Assembly: GCA_020026395.1 (NCBI GenBank)
Contig: JAHHQM010000001.1
Location: 62,001-126,000 of the forward strand
Origin: Alistipes sp.
Lineage (GTDB): Bacteria > Bacteroidota > Bacteroidia > Bacteroidales > Rikenellaceae
Direction: 5' to 3'
DNA: 64,000 nucleotides
Both the position numbers and the translations under genes were made by a program. The notes under the pieces are model-generated. The model was not told the origin of the DNA. It did no database searches and saw only the letters and a list, made by a program, of their open reading frames with translations. Position 1 is the stretch's first letter, and the number at the start of each line of letters is the position of its first letter. Shown piece by piece: positions 1 to 7,092 of the stretch.

Positions 1-423
1 GATCAGCAGTGCGGTATCGATGCAACCCTGACGTTTGGTCGGAACGTTGTTGATGTTGTAAACCGTACGATCCCAAGTGGTGTAGGCGTTCAGGTCGTTA
101 CCGAACTTTACGCCGATTTTCTCCAGATATTCGATCATGGTCTTGCCGGGAAGGTTCTTTGTACCGTTGAAGGCCATGTGTTCGAGGAAGTGAGCCAGAC
201 CCTGCTGGTCGTCGTTCTCCTGAATGGAGCCTACGTCGTGCCAGATGTAGAAGTCGGCCTGTCCTTTGGGCTTTTCGTTGTGACGGATGTAGTAGGTCAT
301 ACCGTTGGCAAGCTTACCCTTGCGTACGGTCGGATCCATCGGGAGCTGTTCGGGCGTTCCCTGAATCGCAAAAGCTGTGCTCGCTGCGAATGCTGCGAGA
401 AGCACCATCATTAATTTTTTCAT
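1..423 (-). CDS. M16 family (insulinase-like) metallopeptidase, N-terminal part
   Basis: This is the first 141 residues of a zinc metalloprotease; the gene runs off the left edge. Translation begins MKKLMMVLLAAFAAS and continues with a hydrophobic stretch, so it has a signal peptide and is exported to the periplasm. The inverted zinc motif HxxEH is visible as HFLEHMAFNGT near residue 83, in the usual M16 context (LANGMTYYIRHN upstream, GVKFGNDLNAYTTWDRT downstream). Family knowledge: periplasmic M16 proteases of Bacteroidetes are about 900 residues, with two M16 repeats, and degrade peptides. Only the first half of the catalytic domain can be seen here. A TATCTTTA-like -7 box lies about 90 bases upstream of the start. 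The family call is firm; the substrate is unknown. Confidence 0.9.
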   Translation of the reverse strand, partial: MKKLMMVLLAAFAASTAFAIQGTPEQLPMDPTVRKGKLANGMTYYIRHNEKPKGQADFYIWHDVGSIQENDDQQGLAHFLEHMAFNGTKNLPGKTMIEYLEKIGVKFGNDLNAYTTWDRTVYNINNVPTKRQGCIDTALLI

Positions 424-511
424 AGTTTTTTTTGTTAGGTATTTCTTGTTTTTGTTTAAAATTTCAGGTTGTGGCGCACACCTTTGCCAAGGATATGCAC
501 ATTACAAACAC

Positions 512-519
512 TAAAGATA
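512..519 (-). promoter_or_regulatory. Probable -7 box for the M16 protease gene
   Basis: The reverse strand reads TATCTTTA, one base off the Bacteroidetes TAnnTTTG consensus, giving a leader of roughly 85 bases before the start codon at 423. I saw no convincing -33 element. Confidence 0.4.
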
Positions 520-561
520 TAATATTTTTCGGGGATTAACCTTCGTTTGAGTCGAAAAAAT

Positions 562-804
562 TTATTCATGCGGCTTTTCGGGGGGTGCTTCGTCCTCTTT
601 TTCGGGTCGGTACTCCAACACGTCGCCCGGTTGGCACTCCAATTCGCGGCAGATCGCCTCGAGGGTGGACAGACGCACGGCCTTGGCCTTTCCGTTTTTG
701 AGGATGGAGAGGTTGGCGGCCGTCAGACCGATCCGGTCGGCCAGTTCGCCGAGTGGCATCTTGCGTTTGGCCATCATGACATCGACATTGATGATTATTG
801 CCAT
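562..804 (-). CDS. XRE/Cro-type HTH transcriptional regulator (YozG-like)
   Basis: An 80-residue DNA-binding protein consisting of essentially one Cro/C1 helix-turn-helix: MPLGELADRIGLTAANLSIL forms helices 2-3, followed by NGKAKAVRLSTLEAICRELE and the GDVLEY motif typical of YozG-like regulators. The acidic tail (PEKEDEAPPEKP) looks disordered. It lies 55 bases downstream of the DUF2975 membrane protein on the same strand and is probably co-transcribed; this pairing recurs in many bacteria. Its start is preceded by AAAGGAG, an unusually good Shine-Dalgarno sequence for a Bacteroidetes gene, which suggests independent translation. The usual inference is that it regulates its own operon, but the target cannot be read from sequence. 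Confidence 0.88.
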   Translation of the reverse strand: MAIIINVDVMMAKRKMPLGELADRIGLTAANLSILKNGKAKAVRLSTLEAICRELECQPGDVLEYRPEKEDEAPPEKPHE

Positions 805-859
805 CGTGTACTCCTTTCTTTATTGCGTTTGGTTGTCCGAGTCATTTTCGTGTGGGTTT

Positions 860-1531
860 TCAGATGGTGAATTTTTGTTCTTCGCTCAACTGCGAACTGA
901 TCGAGAACACCTCGCCCATGAAGATGAACAGGATACCGATGATGAAATTCCAGTAATCGAATTGAAATCCGTCCAGAACGTGCAGCGGGGTGTCGGCCAG
1001 AAGGCGGGCGGCCTCGCGGGCGTTGATCGTCTGCATGATGCTGTCGCAGAGCACCGTAAGGATGATCAGTGCGCCGATCCAGCGGGTACGGACGATGTTG
1101 GCGTGGTGGACGGGTTGTTCGTCGCGGATCGACTTACGCAGCGAATTGATGATCAGGGCGAAGAGCACGAGCATCACGAGCGATGCGGCGGCGGCAATGA
1201 GCAACATCGAGAAAGCCAGCGGACTGTCGGCGAACGTACGGAACGAACTTCCCCAGGTAATCTCCTCGTCGGTCGAAACCATCAGGCGGAGTCGGGCGAC
1301 CGACGGCGAGATGTTTTCGGGAAGCCCCTCCACTTCGATGTGCGACGAATTGACATCCAGCGGAGCTTTGACCACATAGGCAAAGCGGTCGGGTGTGCCC
1401 TCACTGGCCGCCTGACGGTAGCTGTCGGCGAAACCCGAGATGAAGTGTGGCGAGGCACCCAGGATCAGGGCGACGAAGTAAATGATGTAAATCACCGACA
1501 GGTGGCGGTACATTCTTTTTTTCTGCTGCAT
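860..1531 (-). CDS. DUF2975 family membrane protein
   Basis: A 223-residue integral membrane protein. Hydrophobic segments are seen near residues 10-30 (VIYIIYFVALILG), about 110-135 (FSMLLIAAAASLVMLVLFALI), about 150-172 (WIGALIILTVLCDSIM) and near the C-terminus (WNFIIGILFIFMGEVF), followed by SISSQLSEEQKFTI. The C-terminal FxxGxVFxxGxxLxxEQ-like ending is a DUF2975 hallmark. I chose the start at 1531 (MQQKKRMYRHLS) because a TACCTTTG promoter box at 1567-1574 lies inside the longer reading frame that would start at 1597. Function is unknown; the family is usually encoded beside a small XRE regulator, as here. Confidence 0.82.
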   Translation of the reverse strand: MQQKKRMYRHLSVIYIIYFVALILGASPHFISGFADSYRQAASEGTPDRFAYVVKAPLDVNSSHIEVEGLPENISPSVARLRLMVSTDEEITWGSSFRTFADSPLAFSMLLIAAAASLVMLVLFALIINSLRKSIRDEQPVHHANIVRTRWIGALIILTVLCDSIMQTINAREAARLLADTPLHVLDGFQFDYWNFIIGILFIFMGEVFSISSQLSEEQKFTI

Positions 1532-1566
1532 AGGTCTGCTGCGCGTTAGGTTTGATTTTCTGAAAA

Positions 1567-1597
1567 CAAAGGTAAGATCTTTTTTCTGAAATTCCAA
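1567..1597 (-). promoter_or_regulatory. Promoter of the DUF2975-XRE operon
   Basis: On the reverse strand a TTG (1595-1597) is separated by 20 bases from TACCTTTG (1567-1574), matching the Bacteroidetes -33/-7 arrangement. It decides the downstream start at 1531. Confidence 0.75.
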
Positions 1598-1736
1598 TAA
1601 AATTTATCGTTTTTCGATAAATATTTTCGGTTTTGTGGTGATCCGCGGGTTCGGGTGCGGGGCGGAGTTCCCGAAAAGGACGATTTTTGGGCGTTTTTTA
1701 CGACAAGTAATCGAGCGGGGTTTCCGTGGAAAATCG

Positions 1737-1744
1737 TACATTTG
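1737..1744 (+). promoter_or_regulatory. -7 box for the acyl-ACP thioesterase gene
   Basis: TACATTTG matches TAnnTTTG and lies 21 bases before the chosen ATG at 1766. It argues against the longer frame that opens at 1655. Confidence 0.65.
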
Positions 1745-1765
1745 TTGAAACGAAAAACGAAGATT

Positions 1766-2494
1766 ATGGCAGAAAAGTCAATTTACGATTATCGGGTCGA
1801 ACCGCACGAGGTGGATTTTACGTTGAAGATGACCATCCCCGACCTGATTTCGACGGTGCTGAACACGGCGGGTCGCGATGCGCTGGGCAAGGGATTCGGC
1901 GTGGAGGATCTGTTGGCGGGCAACCATTCGTGGGTGCTTTCGCGCATGGCCGTCGAGGTGGATCGCCGTCCCGAACAGCACGAGGCCTATCGCGTGACGA
2001 CATGGATCAGCGAGTACGGACGTTTGCTCTCCACCCGTAATTTCGAGATCCTGGACGGGGATTCCCGACCTTTGGGTCGCGCCGTGACCGAATGGGCGAT
2101 GATCGACATGACTTCGCGCCGTGCCGTCGATCTGAGCTGGGTGGGCGATTCCCACCGCGATGCCCTTGTCGATGAGCCTTCGCCGATGGCCAAACCCGTC
2201 AAGATCCGCAATGTGATCCCCTCGGAAAAGATGATTCACCGCGTGGCTTACAGCGACATCGACTTCAACCGCCATGTCAATACGATGCGTTACATCGATC
2301 TGATGTTCGATATGCTGCCCGTCGAGCTGCCCACGTGCGAGGATCCCATGCGCTTCGATCTGCACTTCATGAAGGAGTGCCGCTATGGACAGACCCTCAC
2401 GGTCGGTTGCGAACACCTCGACCGCGGAGCGCGTTACGAAATCTCGGCCGACGGCGAGTATGTCGCCCTGCGGGGTGCCATCGCATGGAAATAG
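1766..2494 (+). CDS. Acyl-ACP thioesterase
   Basis: A 242-residue soluble protein of the bacterial acyl-ACP thioesterase family (PF01643, tandem hotdog domains). It releases free fatty acids from acyl carrier protein in the cytoplasm. The first hotdog covers roughly residues 5-130 (NHSWVLSRMAVEVDRRP, RVTTWISEYGRLLSTRNFEI) and the second about 150-240, with the conserved catalytic-region segment DIDFNRHVNTMRYIDLMFDM. Length is normal for the family. The ATG at 1766 is chosen because the -7 box lies at 1737-1744 and homologous proteins start close to the first hotdog strand. The gene stands alone and ends in a strong hairpin shared with the convergent lipoprotein gene. Confidence 0.9.
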   Translation: MAEKSIYDYRVEPHEVDFTLKMTIPDLISTVLNTAGRDALGKGFGVEDLLAGNHSWVLSRMAVEVDRRPEQHEAYRVTTWISEYGRLLSTRNFEILDGDSRPLGRAVTEWAMIDMTSRRAVDLSWVGDSHRDALVDEPSPMAKPVKIRNVIPSEKMIHRVAYSDIDFNRHVNTMRYIDLMFDMLPVELPTCEDPMRFDLHFMKECRYGQTLTVGCEHLDRGARYEISADGEYVALRGAIAWK

Positions 2495-2523
2495 AGCATT
2501 CTTCCCCATTTTTGATAAAAAGA

Positions 2524-2560
2524 AGAGGGCTGACCTGATTGAGTTTCAAGTCAGCCCTCT
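2524..2560. terminator. Bidirectional intrinsic terminator
   Basis: Arms AGAGGGCTGAC (2524-2534) and GTCAGCCCTCT (2550-2560) pair perfectly over 11 bp, followed by TTTG on the plus strand and T-rich sequence on the minus strand. It sits between the convergent thioesterase and lipoprotein genes. Confidence 0.85.
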
Positions 2561-2573
2561 TTGTATTCTGTGC

Positions 2574-3950
2574 CTACATATATATAATATAGTTACGCAG
2601 GTAGTTGATGATGGCCACCGCCCACATAAACAGGGCGAAGAGGATCATCACCACGATGCCGACAATCACAAACAGGATGCGTTCGGCACCGTGAACCTCG
2701 ACGATGTGGGCATCGGGATTCCATTTGCGCATCATGGTGCGGGATTTACGCGGGGTGAGCGTCCCGAAAATCGTGCCGAAGACCACGGCGATGAATCCGT
2801 CGCGTTTCTTTCCGTGGCGGATTTCACGGCGCAGGTGCATGAATACGGGGCGCATTGACCCCAGAGCGTAAAGCACCGAGCAGAGAACGCCGACAATCAG
2901 ATAAAACCATTCGGAAGTCCAGAGCGATACACCGGTAAGGAGCAGCAGTGTCGTGAAGATGAAGAGCCACGAACCCGAGAAGACGCGGTTCTCCATGTTG
3001 TTGAGGATGTCGCCCAGGCGGTTGTATTCGTCGATGATCTTCTTGTCGGTCGGACGGATGGCGTAGACCTGACGCAGGAGTCGGTCGGATTTGCGGATCT
3101 GGCTGTGGGTGAGGGGGGCTTTGGCGGGATGGTCGTTCATCGTGACGGGAAGTGTCTCCCACAGAGAATCGACCTGAGCGAGGTATTCGCGTGCCTTGTC
3201 GCACTCCGAAGTCGTGGCCTCGACCTCCGATCCCGAGGCTGTGCGCAGGTCGCGGAAACGACCCTCGGTCATCGGTTCGCGTTTTTTGCGGAGCACCGTG
3301 CAGCGCAACATATGCAGCAGCATCGGCAGGGCAACGAGTACCGAGACGAGCAGCAGGATGACCAGTCGCCAATCGAGATACTGGCTCATGGGGCAGTTTT
3401 CCACGCTGCGGTCGTTGTTGTAGTAGGTGATTTTGCGTTGTTCGCGTTCGCCGTTCCAGGTGCGTTGCGTCCAGTTGCCCATATGGTCGGTTTCGTAGGT
3501 GAATTCACCCTCGGTGACCGTCGGCGGGTTCTCGCCCTGACGGCTTACCACGCGCATGGCATGCGGCAGACGGCGGGCATCTTCGTAGAGGAGCGTCGTT
3601 TCGGTCGTAAGGGTTTGGGGCAGCGAGCGATCCTCGGTCGTGTAGTGATACAGGCGGCCGTCGTCGTCGAACTGAAGGTCGTGGGTGATCTTGACGCCCC
3701 ATCCGCCCTCGACATGCAGCGATCCGTAGGCGCGGTCGATGTCGAAATGGGAGTCTTCGTTGGTGATCATGCCCTCTTTCGAGAAGTGGATCGTCGCAAC
3801 CGTTTCGTCGGGCAGGGCTTCCGAGGATTTGGTGATGGTCAGATCCCGCACGTTACCCTGAAGGTTGAACAGGGCGCGGTCGTTGGGTGTGCTCTTCTGG
3901 CAGGAGGCCGAAACGAAAAGCACAAGGAAGAAAAGTAAAATTCGTTTCAT
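2574..3950 (-). CDS. Lipoprotein with internal transmembrane segments, function unknown
   Basis: 458 residues. The N-terminus MKRILLFFLVLFVSASC is a lipoprotein signal with lipobox SASC (Cys17). Residues about 25-185 contain beta-rich motifs reminiscent of RHS-type repeats (LQFDDDGRLYHYT, FTYETDHMGNWTQRTWNGE). Strongly hydrophobic helices follow at about 195-213, 326-344, 347-365 and 425-448, with a charged soluble linker at about 220-320. A lipid-anchored N-terminus on a multi-pass protein would place the RHS-like part outside the cytoplasmic membrane. I do not recognise the family. It is monocistronic, with a weak ACACTTTG box upstream and a shared terminator downstream. Confidence 0.75.
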   Translation of the reverse strand: MKRILLFFLVLFVSASCQKSTPNDRALFNLQGNVRDLTITKSSEALPDETVATIHFSKEGMITNEDSHFDIDRAYGSLHVEGGWGVKITHDLQFDDDGRLYHYTTEDRSLPQTLTTETTLLYEDARRLPHAMRVVSRQGENPPTVTEGEFTYETDHMGNWTQRTWNGEREQRKITYYNNDRSVENCPMSQYLDWRLVILLLVSVLVALPMLLHMLRCTVLRKKREPMTEGRFRDLRTASGSEVEATTSECDKAREYLAQVDSLWETLPVTMNDHPAKAPLTHSQIRKSDRLLRQVYAIRPTDKKIIDEYNRLGDILNNMENRVFSGSWLFIFTTLLLLTGVSLWTSEWFYLIVGVLCSVLYALGSMRPVFMHLRREIRHGKKRDGFIAVVFGTIFGTLTPRKSRTMMRKWNPDAHIVEVHGAERILFVIVGIVVMILFALFMWAVAIINYLRNYIIYM

Positions 3951-3984
3951 GGCAATTGACGGGTTTTTGTTTGTCGGGACACTG

Positions 3985-3992
3985 CAAAGTGT
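3985..3992 (-). promoter_or_regulatory. Possible -7 box for the lipoprotein gene
   Basis: The reverse strand reads ACACTTTG, which keeps the TTTG half of the consensus but lacks the leading TA. A second candidate (TATCTTCG on the reverse strand) lies about 20 bases further upstream. Neither is decisive. Confidence 0.3.
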
Positions 3993-4101
3993 GTCCCTTT
4001 TCTTGCGAAGATACGTTTTTTTTCGGGATTCGCACCATGCGGGGCGGGTTTTATGCCTTTCGTTTTGTCGGAAAATCCTTTGACGGCAATCGAATAATCC
4101 C

Positions 4102-4109
4102 TATATTTG
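4102..4109 (+). promoter_or_regulatory. -7 box for the glycosyltransferase gene
   Basis: TATATTTG is an exact TAnnTTTG match, 70 bases before the ATG at 4180. Confidence 0.6.
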
Positions 4110-4179
4110 TAGAGGAAAGGGTGTCCTTTCCGTTCTGTGTGGGAGCATCCCGCACGGCTTTCACGAATATGATTTTCTC

Positions 4180-5322
4180 ATGAAAATTACTGTTTTGGGT
4201 CCCGCGCATCCCTATCGCGGAGGACTGGCTTCGATCATGCAGATCATGGCACGCACCTACCAGCGTCAGGGACATCAGGTCACGATCGAAACTTTCACCC
4301 TGCAATATCCCTCGATCCTTTTCCCGGGCAAAAGTCAGACCGTATCGACGCCTGCGCCCGACGATTTGAAGATCACGCGCTCGGTGAACACCGTCAATCC
4401 GTTCAATTGGTGGCGGGTGGGGCGTCGCCTGCGCCGCGAGTGTCCCGATTTCATCCTCCTGAAATATTGGACGCCGTTTATGGCACCCGCCTTCGGTACG
4501 ATTGCCCGACTGGCACGCCGCAACGGCCATACGAAGGTGTTGTGTCAGATCGATAACGTCGAACCCCACGAACACCATTTTGTCGATCATCCATTCAACC
4601 GTTATTTTCTGGATTCGGTCGACGGGTTTGTCTATATGTCGGAGCAGGTGCACGGCGAACTGAAGGCCTACACCTCGGCACCCGCCTTGTTCTCGCCACA
4701 TCCCCTGTTTGAGAATTTCGGCACCCGCGTCCCGCGCGAGGAGGCCGCCCGACAACTCAAACTCGACCCTGCGGAGCGGTATGTGTTGTTCTTCGGACTG
4801 ATCCGTGATTACAAGGGTTTGGACATCCTGCTCGATGCGTGGGCAAAGCTCAAATTGACGGGAAAAATGAAGGGCATAAAGTTGATTGTGGCGGGCGAGT
4901 TCTATACCCCGCAAGGCCCTTATCTGAAACAAATCCACGACCTCGGTCTGGACGGGGAGGTGGTCATGCGCGACCGCTTTATTCCCGACAGTGAGGTGAA
5001 ACATTACTTTTCGCTCGCCGATTGTGTGGTGCAACCCTACAAGAGTGCTACGCAGAGCGGTGTGACGCAGATTGCTTATCAGTTCTCGACCCCGATGATC
5101 GTGACCGATGTCGGCGGTCTGAAGGAGATCGTGCCAGACGACCGCGTGGGGTATGTCTGCGCCCCGAGTGCCGATGCGGTGGCCGATGCCGTCGAGCGGA
5201 TCTATGCGCCCGGAGTGCTGGAGCGCTTTACGGAAAATTGCCACGAGGAGCGCAAACGCTTTTCGTGGGACAAGATGTGCGAACGCATTCTGGAGGTCTA
5301 CGATCAGGTAAAGGGAAAGTAA
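4180..5322 (+). CDS. Glycosyltransferase family 4-like protein
   Basis: A 380-residue GT-B fold glycosyltransferase. The N-terminal acceptor domain begins MKITVLGPAHPYRGGLASIM, the usual glycine-rich loop. The C-terminal donor domain starts near residue 200 (YVLFFGLIRDYKGLDILLDAW) and includes VQPYKSATQSG and STPMIVTDVGGLKEIVPD, the nucleotide-sugar binding region of GT4 enzymes. The first Glu of the classic EX7E motif is replaced by the ATQSG variant that occurs in one GT4 subgroup. It probably transfers a sugar in envelope polysaccharide or glycolipid synthesis on the cytoplasmic face. It has its own promoter and terminator and no polysaccharide cluster around it, so donor and acceptor cannot be assigned. 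Confidence 0.87.
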   Translation: MKITVLGPAHPYRGGLASIMQIMARTYQRQGHQVTIETFTLQYPSILFPGKSQTVSTPAPDDLKITRSVNTVNPFNWWRVGRRLRRECPDFILLKYWTPFMAPAFGTIARLARRNGHTKVLCQIDNVEPHEHHFVDHPFNRYFLDSVDGFVYMSEQVHGELKAYTSAPALFSPHPLFENFGTRVPREEAARQLKLDPAERYVLFFGLIRDYKGLDILLDAWAKLKLTGKMKGIKLIVAGEFYTPQGPYLKQIHDLGLDGEVVMRDRFIPDSEVKHYFSLADCVVQPYKSATQSGVTQIAYQFSTPMIVTDVGGLKEIVPDDRVGYVCAPSADAVADAVERIYAPGVLERFTENCHEERKRFSWDKMCERILEVYDQVKGK

Positions 5323-5343
5323 CTCTTATTCCAAAGCATAAAA

Positions 5344-5375
5344 AACGGGCGGAATTGCAAGGGATTCCGCCCGTT
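5344..5375. terminator. Bidirectional intrinsic terminator
   Basis: AACGGGCGGAAT (5344-5355) pairs perfectly with ATTCCGCCCGTT (5364-5375) around an 8-base loop, with T-rich flanks on both strands. It serves the convergent glycosyltransferase and MFS genes. Confidence 0.87.
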
Positions 5376-5399
5376 TTGTTTTTCGGGATGTAGCCCCGA

Positions 5400-7067
5400 T
5401 TATTTCTGAATGTTGGGCAACTCCAGACCGTAGTGGTGCTTCTGATCCTCGCGTTTGAGGTGGAATGCAAGGAAGAATGCCAATACGCCAAGGCTGGCGA
5501 AGATCAACATCGGGATGCGGTAGTTGTAAACCGTATTCTCCTGAGCCTTCAGAGCGGTGATGTGACCGTTCATCTTGTCGATGTGCTGACCCAGAGCGGC
5601 CTGATGCTCCTCGGACTGCGAAGCGAGCATCGAAAGCTGGTTGGCGTAGTCCTCAAATTTCAGCACCATCTCCTGACGCGATGCGTCCTGTTTCCAGGCC
5701 GAAGTCTGTTTCAGATCGGCGGTCATGCCCTCGGTGATGGTAGCCAACTCGGCATTGTTCATCTCGGTGAGCGACATTTCGATCTTGTTCAGACCCTCCA
5801 TGTTATCCTGCAACGATTTGACGTTCTCGGCAACACCGGGGTTTACGCCGTTCAGTACGGCACCGATGGTGATGGGGAGCAACCACAAACCGAAGTTCTG
5901 AATCCAGAAGATTACCGAATAGGCCGAACCCAGGTAACGCTCCTCGACCAATTTGGGAACCGAAGGCCACAGGGCGGCGGGAACCAGCGAGAATGAGATA
6001 CCGAGCAGTACGATTGCGCCGTAAGCCAGAGCGGTGGTCATGGGGGCGAGTGCGAAGATCAGGTGGCAGCCGCACATCAGTACGGAACCGATCATCAGCA
6101 TTGTGGCACCCTTACCTTTGTTATCGAGGAATGCACCCAAGAGCGGCGTCAGAATCATGGCACCGATCGGGAACCACGAGAACAGACCCGAAGCCTCCTC
6201 GGTGGGCAGTCCCAGACGGCTCTCCAACATACCCGTGGCGAAACGCTGGAAGGGGAAGATGGCCGAATAGTAGAGTACGCACAGGAAGGCAACCGTCATA
6301 AATACGTTGCTGGTGAACAGTTTCTTCAGGTCGCTGACCTTGAACGGAACTTCGGCCTTGGCCTCCTCCTCGGTACCGAGCTGTTTGTCGAGCTTGCGGT
6401 CCATGAAGGTAAATACGGTGAAGGTCAGAAGGCCGACAACGAGCAGCAATACGTTGAATGCCAAGGGGCGGACAACGCTCGGCTCACCCATGTTGGCCAA
6501 CCACGGCGACATGTGGAACACGGCGAACACACCCAGACGGGCGATGGCCATCTCAAGACCCATGGCCAGAGCCATTTCCTTACCCTTGAACCACTTGGCG
6601 ATGGCTTTCGATACGGTGATACCGGCCATTTCGCAACCGCAACCGAAGATCATGAAGCCTATGCAGGCGATCTTGGCCGAAGCGGGGAACGAGGGGAAGA
6701 ACGACGAGAAGAACTCGAAACCGAAACCGCCACCTACGAAGTAATCGCTGACACCGTAGAGTTTGATGGCGGCACCGACAACCATCAGCGAAGCCGACAG
6801 CACACCGGTGAAACGGACACCCATCTTGTCGAGGATGATACCTGCGAAGATCAGGAATCCGACGAACACGTTCAGCATGAACTCCGAACTGCCGTAGAAT
6901 CCGAACACGTCGGGAGTCCAGCCACGTTGGGTTTCAAGCAGGTTTTGCAGCGGTGACATTACATCGACCAACATGTAGCCGAAGAACATCATCAGCGCGA
7001 TCAGAATCAGCGCCGTCCAACGGACGACGGCCGAATCATTCAGTTTTCTTTGTACTTTTTCTACCAT
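5400..7067 (-). CDS. MFS transporter with a long loop before the last helix
   Basis: A 555-residue major facilitator superfamily transporter. The loop 2-3 signature is seen as GIILDKMGVRFTG (about 76-88). Helices are visible through about residue 405, then the last helix at about 518-535 (MLIFASLGVLAFFLAFHL). Between them, residues about 406-515 form a hydrophilic, helix-prone, Gln/Glu/Lys-rich insert (SLQDNMEGLNKIEMSLTEM, QSEEHQAALGQHIDKMNG) not typical of MFS proteins; with standard topology it faces the periplasm. Substrate unknown. It is the last gene of the run era - TPR - MFS, 25 bases after the TPR gene, so co-transcription is likely. Confidence 0.85.
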   Translation of the reverse strand: MVEKVQRKLNDSAVVRWTALILIALMMFFGYMLVDVMSPLQNLLETQRGWTPDVFGFYGSSEFMLNVFVGFLIFAGIILDKMGVRFTGVLSASLMVVGAAIKLYGVSDYFVGGGFGFEFFSSFFPSFPASAKIACIGFMIFGCGCEMAGITVSKAIAKWFKGKEMALAMGLEMAIARLGVFAVFHMSPWLANMGEPSVVRPLAFNVLLLVVGLLTFTVFTFMDRKLDKQLGTEEEAKAEVPFKVSDLKKLFTSNVFMTVAFLCVLYYSAIFPFQRFATGMLESRLGLPTEEASGLFSWFPIGAMILTPLLGAFLDNKGKGATMLMIGSVLMCGCHLIFALAPMTTALAYGAIVLLGISFSLVPAALWPSVPKLVEERYLGSAYSVIFWIQNFGLWLLPITIGAVLNGVNPGVAENVKSLQDNMEGLNKIEMSLTEMNNAELATITEGMTADLKQTSAWKQDASRQEMVLKFEDYANQLSMLASQSEEHQAALGQHIDKMNGHITALKAQENTVYNYRIPMLIFASLGVLAFFLAFHLKREDQKHHYGLELPNIQK

Positions 7068-7092
7068 GATTTATTTAAATTTAGATTAGTGA

